NCBI GenBank assembly: GCA_902497215.1
Contig: CABVEH010000052.1
Span: 1 to 7,541, forward strand
Direction of reading: 5' to 3'
Length of the DNA stretch: 7,541 nt
Source of the DNA: an uncultured Eggerthellaceae bacterium
GTDB taxonomy: Bacteria > Actinomycetota > Coriobacteriia > Coriobacteriales > Eggerthellaceae
Below are positions 4,886 to 7,541 of this stretch, in pieces; the first letter of the stretch is position 1, and each line of letters opens with the position of its first letter. The translations under genes were made by a program, and so were the position numbers. The notes beneath the pieces were generated by a model. That model searched no databases, was not told where the DNA came from, and saw nothing but the letters and a program-made list of their open reading frames with translations.

Positions 4886-5878
4886 CTAAGCGGCCATGGC
4901 CAGGCCTTCTGGCGTCGGGAACTTTACGATCACGCCCTTGTACATATCGTCGCAAGTCTTTCCGAGGACAAGCCGCGAGAACTTCCGCTGGGCGCGTCGC
5001 TTCGCCGCATCGGATATAGCCATGTAGTACCTGTAGCACGTGTTAACGTCAGTGTGCCCAAGCATCGCGGCAGCGTGCTCGATCGGAACGCCGGCATGAA
5101 TGGCCAGCGTCGCCCAGGTGTGCCTGAGGTTGCGCATTCCGACCCATGGCAGACGGTTCGCCTCGGCCCACCGCTTCAGCGCCCTGAACACTTTGCTCGG
5201 CTTTGCCATGCCGATGATTCGGCCCCTGGGCCTGCCTCGCTCCACCCAGATGTCGTGCAGCCTCTCCAAGGCCCATGCAGGGAGGTACAGGTCGCGCTCC
5301 GACTTGGCAGTTTTCGTTGGACCGACATACACGCCAGATGGAAGCTCGTGAAGCGAGCGTCGTATCGACACCATGCCGGTGCGCCAGTTGATGTCCTCCC
5401 AATCGAGCGCATAGTTCTCGCTGGGCCGCGTACCCAAGGCCGCCTGGACAACCAAGGTAGGCTCGAACTTGCACCCGACGAACCCCCGGATCATGCGCTT
5501 CAGCCGCCTCTGCGTGAGCGTATCTGGCTTGTAGATCGGTTTGCGCGGCATCTCGACATGCTGCGTGACCTCAACTATGAGCAACGACCACTTGGCCATC
5601 GACCATCGGACGATCTGACGCAGACACTTGTAGGCCTTCTCGGCACCGCCCACACCGGCCTCGGTCTGTGCGAGCTCATCCACCCATGCCTGCACCTCGT
5701 CGTGCGTGATGTCGGACAGAGTGCGCTTACCCCATTTAGGGATGACGTGCAGCTTGATCGAAGACTTGTACCCGTAAACGGTGTTCTTCTGTTTACGCTT
5801 CGCCTTCTCCGGTAGGTAGTGGCCGAGCGCGATTATCTCGATCGGCATGCGCAAAACCTGATCTGCCGTGATGGCCAT
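4886..5878 (-). CDS. Tyrosine recombinase/integrase Int2 (right flank of the cassette array)
   Basis: A 330-aa paralogue of Int1, convergent with it across the cassette array. The core-binding domain (about residues 10-108) and catalytic domain (about 118-310) align throughout. Catalytic residues: Arg151 (TRPSEN), hairpin Lys189 or Lys192 (TKTAKSER), Arg252 (RNLRHTW), His275 (LGHTD) and Tyr284 (CYRYYM). As in Int1, the box II histidine is replaced by arginine (Arg249). Long blocks are shared with Int1, among them VGGAEKAYKCLRQI, GMRNLRHTW and DDMYKG. The start at 5878 lies 6 nt after AAAGGAG and matches Int1. The stop TAG directly abuts site E. The leader holds a long inverted repeat (5891-5927). 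All key residues are present, so it is probably active. Whether the two enzymes act on the same sites, or one integrates the phage and the other shuffles cassettes, cannot be told from sequence. Confidence 0.95.
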   Translation of the reverse strand: MAITADQVLRMPIEIIALGHYLPEKAKRKQKNTVYGYKSSIKLHVIPKWGKRTLSDITHDEVQAWVDELAQTEAGVGGAEKAYKCLRQIVRWSMAKWSLLIVEVTQHVEMPRKPIYKPDTLTQRRLKRMIRGFVGCKFEPTLVVQAALGTRPSENYALDWEDINWRTGMVSIRRSLHELPSGVYVGPTKTAKSERDLYLPAWALERLHDIWVERGRPRGRIIGMAKPSKVFRALKRWAEANRLPWVGMRNLRHTWATLAIHAGVPIEHAAAMLGHTDVNTCYRYYMAISDAAKRRAQRKFSRLVLGKTCDDMYKGVIVKFPTPEGLAMAA

Positions 5879-5890
5879 GATGGCTCCTTT

Positions 5891-5927
5891 CGTTGTTAAT
5901 ACGACTGCCTGAATCGTATTAGCAACG
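5891..5927. promoter_or_regulatory. Inverted repeat in the Int2/holin divergent leader
   Basis: CGTTGTTAATACGA and TCGTATTAGCAACG (5891-5904 and 5914-5927) form a 14-bp dyad with one mismatch around a 9-bp spacer. It ends right at the Int2 ribosome site and is AT-rich like a promoter. TTGCTA and TATTAA on the minus strand, 18 nt apart, could be -35 and -10 elements of int2. The dyad could be an operator or an integrase/excisionase binding site. No equivalent is seen before Int1. Confidence 0.5.
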
Positions 5928-6001
5928 TGCATATAGAAGCCGATATCTGTGCAAATCGCATAGATGGCACCCGACACAACCAACCAACGAAAGGGGAAAC
6001 A

Positions 6002-6439
6002 ATGGAAGGAATTTCAATACCGTGGCAGCCCATCTTGCTCATCGTCGTGCTCATGCTGCTCGACATCATCACCGGCTTCGCCGGCGCAGCAAAGCAAGGC
6101 GTGATCAATTCCGGCAAGATGAGGGAGGGCCTTTGGCACAAGTCCGGCTTTGTCGGCCTCGTAATCCTGGCGATTGTATGGGAGGTGGTTGTCCTCTGGA
6201 TCAACTTCGACTCCATCGCCAAGGGCGCAGGAGCCATCATCCCGGAATTTCCGGCCGTGTCCGCCATTTGTGCATTCGTCGCATTGATTGAGCTGGTTTC
6301 CATCGTAGAAAACCTATGTGTGCTCAATCCCCAGATAGCGTCGCTGCCTTTCGTGAAGCAACTTAAGGCCCATGATTCCGACGAGCTAGGCACGATTGTC
6401 GGAACCGTTAACGAGAGCGAATCCAGCGATGAAGCCTAG
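6002..6439 (+). CDS. Phage holin, TcdE/phage_holin_4-like family
   Basis: A 145-aa membrane protein, first gene of the right lysis module. It has hydrophobic segments at about residues 7-29 (PILLIVVLMLLDIITGFAGA), 50-69 (VGLVILAIVWEVVVLWI) and 82-105 (AVSAICAFVALIELVSIVEN). The family pattern is clear: L-D-I-I-T-G, then SGKMREGLWHKSG, then IELVSIVEN near the end of the last span. This group (TcdE, Cph1-type holins) forms the membrane lesion that lets lysin reach the wall. The start ATG at 6002 has AAAGGGGAA upstream; an upstream extension lacks a ribosome site. It is unrelated in sequence to the SPP1-type holin of the left module. It overlaps the next gene by 11 nt, the same overlap as in the left module. 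Confidence 0.9.
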   Translation: MEGISIPWQPILLIVVLMLLDIITGFAGAAKQGVINSGKMREGLWHKSGFVGLVILAIVWEVVVLWINFDSIAKGAGAIIPEFPAVSAICAFVALIELVSIVENLCVLNPQIASLPFVKQLKAHDSDELGTIVGTVNESESSDEA

Positions 6440-6632
6440 GGACGCACTCTGGCTGGCTGCATGCTTCCTCGCGCTTGTCGCAGTCATCCTGTCTGCCGCA
6501 ATCACCGTCATGGTGAAGCGCACCCAACCGACGATCGTTGATGTCCCGCAGCAGGACATGCTGCAGGTTGTCGACACGCCAATGTACAACATCGTGACCT
6601 ATGGGCCGGAAAGCGAGGTCGATTATGGCTAA
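6429..6632 (+). CDS. Small single-pass membrane protein of the right lysis module
   Basis: A 67-aa protein with one membrane segment (about residues 7-29, LWLAACFLALVAVILSAAI) and the extramembrane tail RTQPTIVDVPQQD...PMYNIVTYGPESEVDYG. It is the paralogue of the 70-aa protein at 1626-1838, and the 14-residue stretch PMYNIVTYGPESEV is identical in both. The ATG at 6429 lies inside the holin's last codons; the upstream in-frame extension is holin shadow. It overlaps the lysin start by 8 nt. The fixed order holin, this protein, lysin in two modules with unrelated holins and lysins argues for a lysis-related role, but its function is unknown. Confidence 0.82.
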   Translation: MKPRDALWLAACFLALVAVILSAAITVMVKRTQPTIVDVPQQDMLQVVDTPMYNIVTYGPESEVDYG

Positions 6633-7541
6633 ACCGAACGAGGTGGCCGTGCGCCTCATGACGCACCTCTGCGAGCACGACTGGCACGGTTACACCATGG
6701 ACATGGCAGGGCGCCAGGGCGACGGCGAAGGGGTCTGCCCCGTCGAGGTCGACGGGCGCGTCTACGAGCTGCAGCAAGGCGATCGCGACTGCTCCAGCGC
6801 GACCATCGAGTGCTGGAAGCTGTCTCTCGTGGGCACTCCCAAGCAGGGCGCCCTGGACGCCGCTATGAACACCCGAAACATGCGCAAGGTGTTCGTTAAT
6901 TCCGGGCTGTTCGAATGGCATCCCATGGGCGACGGGTTCGTGGCCCAGCCCGGCGATGTGTACCTGGCCGAAGGCAAGCACACCGCCATGTGCATATCGG
7001 CCGTGCCGGACATGCTAGGCGAGTTCAGCTTGAACGAGTTCGGCGGCGCATACGGCGGCAAGGTCGGCGACCAGACCGGCCGAGAGAGCCGCATCCGCAA
7101 GTATTACAACTACCCATGGGACGGCATCCTGCATTACACAGGAGGCGACGTTGGCGCCGCGCCCGGCGTGGCCACCAAGCCTCATGCTGTGCGCTACCGC
7201 GTCAAGACCGCCGAGGACGGCTGGCTGCCATGGATGGTGGGCCTTAGGTCCCAAGACGGCTCTGGCGAGGACGGACACGCAATCATCGATTTCGAATGGG
7301 AGGCGCCAGCGGGCTCGTGGTTCTGGCTGACGCACGACGGCAAGTTTCTGCTCCGGAACGAACACAACGAGTCGGGGTACCCTCTTACCGGCATTACCTT
7401 GTACTACGCCACGCCCCAGCCTGAATCGACGGGCTATTTCAAGGCCAAATACAGGGTCGCTCCGATCGGAAAAGACTACCTGAAGTGGGAATATGACGAC
7501 GAGGATGACGGCGCCGGCGGTGCTGGAGTCATCGACCGTCT
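6625..7541 (+). CDS. Phage lysin: Cys/His peptidoglycan amidase or endopeptidase (partial)
   Basis: An open frame from ATG at 6625 runs off the right edge after 305 codons. Residues about 6-172 look like an Amidase_5/NlpC-P60-type phage lysin: EVAVRLMTHL, HGYTMDMAGRQGDG, the catalytic-cysteine motif GDRDCSS (Cys56), FVAQPGDVYLAEGKHTAM with the probable catalytic His119, and a closing DGILHYTG. Such enzymes cleave amide bonds in the peptidoglycan stem or cross-bridge. Residues about 185-290 hold two wall-binding-like repeats (VRYRVKTAEDGWLPWMVGL...GYPLTGITLYYA, then KAKYRVAPIGKDYLKW), resembling W-repeat domains. The ATG overlaps the preceding gene's stop by 8 nt, and the protein starts like the family there. 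It is chemically complementary to the glycosidase in the left module. The acidic glycine-rich stretch near the edge looks like a linker, so more domains probably follow. Confidence 0.88.
   Translation, partial: MAKPNEVAVRLMTHLCEHDWHGYTMDMAGRQGDGEGVCPVEVDGRVYELQQGDRDCSSATIECWKLSLVGTPKQGALDAAMNTRNMRKVFVNSGLFEWHPMGDGFVAQPGDVYLAEGKHTAMCISAVPDMLGEFSLNEFGGAYGGKVGDQTGRESRIRKYYNYPWDGILHYTGGDVGAAPGVATKPHAVRYRVKTAEDGWLPWMVGLRSQDGSGEDGHAIIDFEWEAPAGSWFWLTHDGKFLLRNEHNESGYPLTGITLYYATPQPESTGYFKAKYRVAPIGKDYLKWEYDDEDDGAGGAGVIDR

Noticed and set aside
5054..5815. Plus-strand open frame of about 253 codons opposite Int2
   Set aside because: It is an antisense shadow of the recombinase, with no ribosome site or recognisable motif.

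Overview
This window looks like the lysis and host-recognition end of a temperate phage or prophage from a high-GC Gram-positive host. I infer a gut actinobacterium of the Coriobacteriia type from the GC-rich genes, AAGGAG-type ribosome sites, GTG starts, and lysins with Cpl-7-like, LysM and W-repeat-like domains; no host gene is present to prove it.

Layout. At the left edge are the 3' end of a plus-strand gene (2-112), a strong terminator (123-146) and a helix-turn-helix regulator (161-595). A minus-strand lysis module follows, read from 2561 down to 592: a membrane/coiled-coil protein, an SPP1-type holin, a 70-aa membrane protein and a GH25 lysozyme with Cpl-7-like repeats and a C-terminal LysM. 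Tyrosine recombinase Int1 (2632-3627, plus) diverges from this module. A second, clearly paralogous recombinase, Int2 (4886-5878, minus), converges on Int1. To its right and divergent from it is a second lysis module on the plus strand: a TcdE/phage_holin_4-type holin (6002-6439), a 67-aa paralogue of the 70-aa membrane protein, and a cysteine-type peptidoglycan hydrolase running off the window (6625-7541). The window is therefore close to mirror-symmetric about 4396.

The centre is the most unusual part. The 1258 nt between the two integrase stop codons (3628-4885) hold no ordinary gene. They are tiled almost without gaps by five short reading frames without credible start codons: A, B and C on the plus strand and D and E on the minus strand. 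Each frame begins exactly at a copy of the 9-bp motif (G/C)ATTCCATA, read as (D/H)-Ser-Ile. Each site has a stop codon immediately before it in the frame of the cassette it opens, and each cassette ends in its own stop. At least C and D look like receptor-binding tips of phage tail fibres. I read this as a shufflon-like or integron-like store of interchangeable tail-fibre tips, bracketed and probably rearranged by the two tyrosine recombinases. The constant N-terminal part of the fibre is not in the window. It is predicted to lie elsewhere in the phage and to carry the same site near its 3' end. Function and recombination are inferred; the repeats, reading frames and tiling are directly visible.

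Working together: the holins and lysins release progeny, the regulator may control a neighbouring transcription unit, and the integrases could serve phage integration, tip switching, or both.
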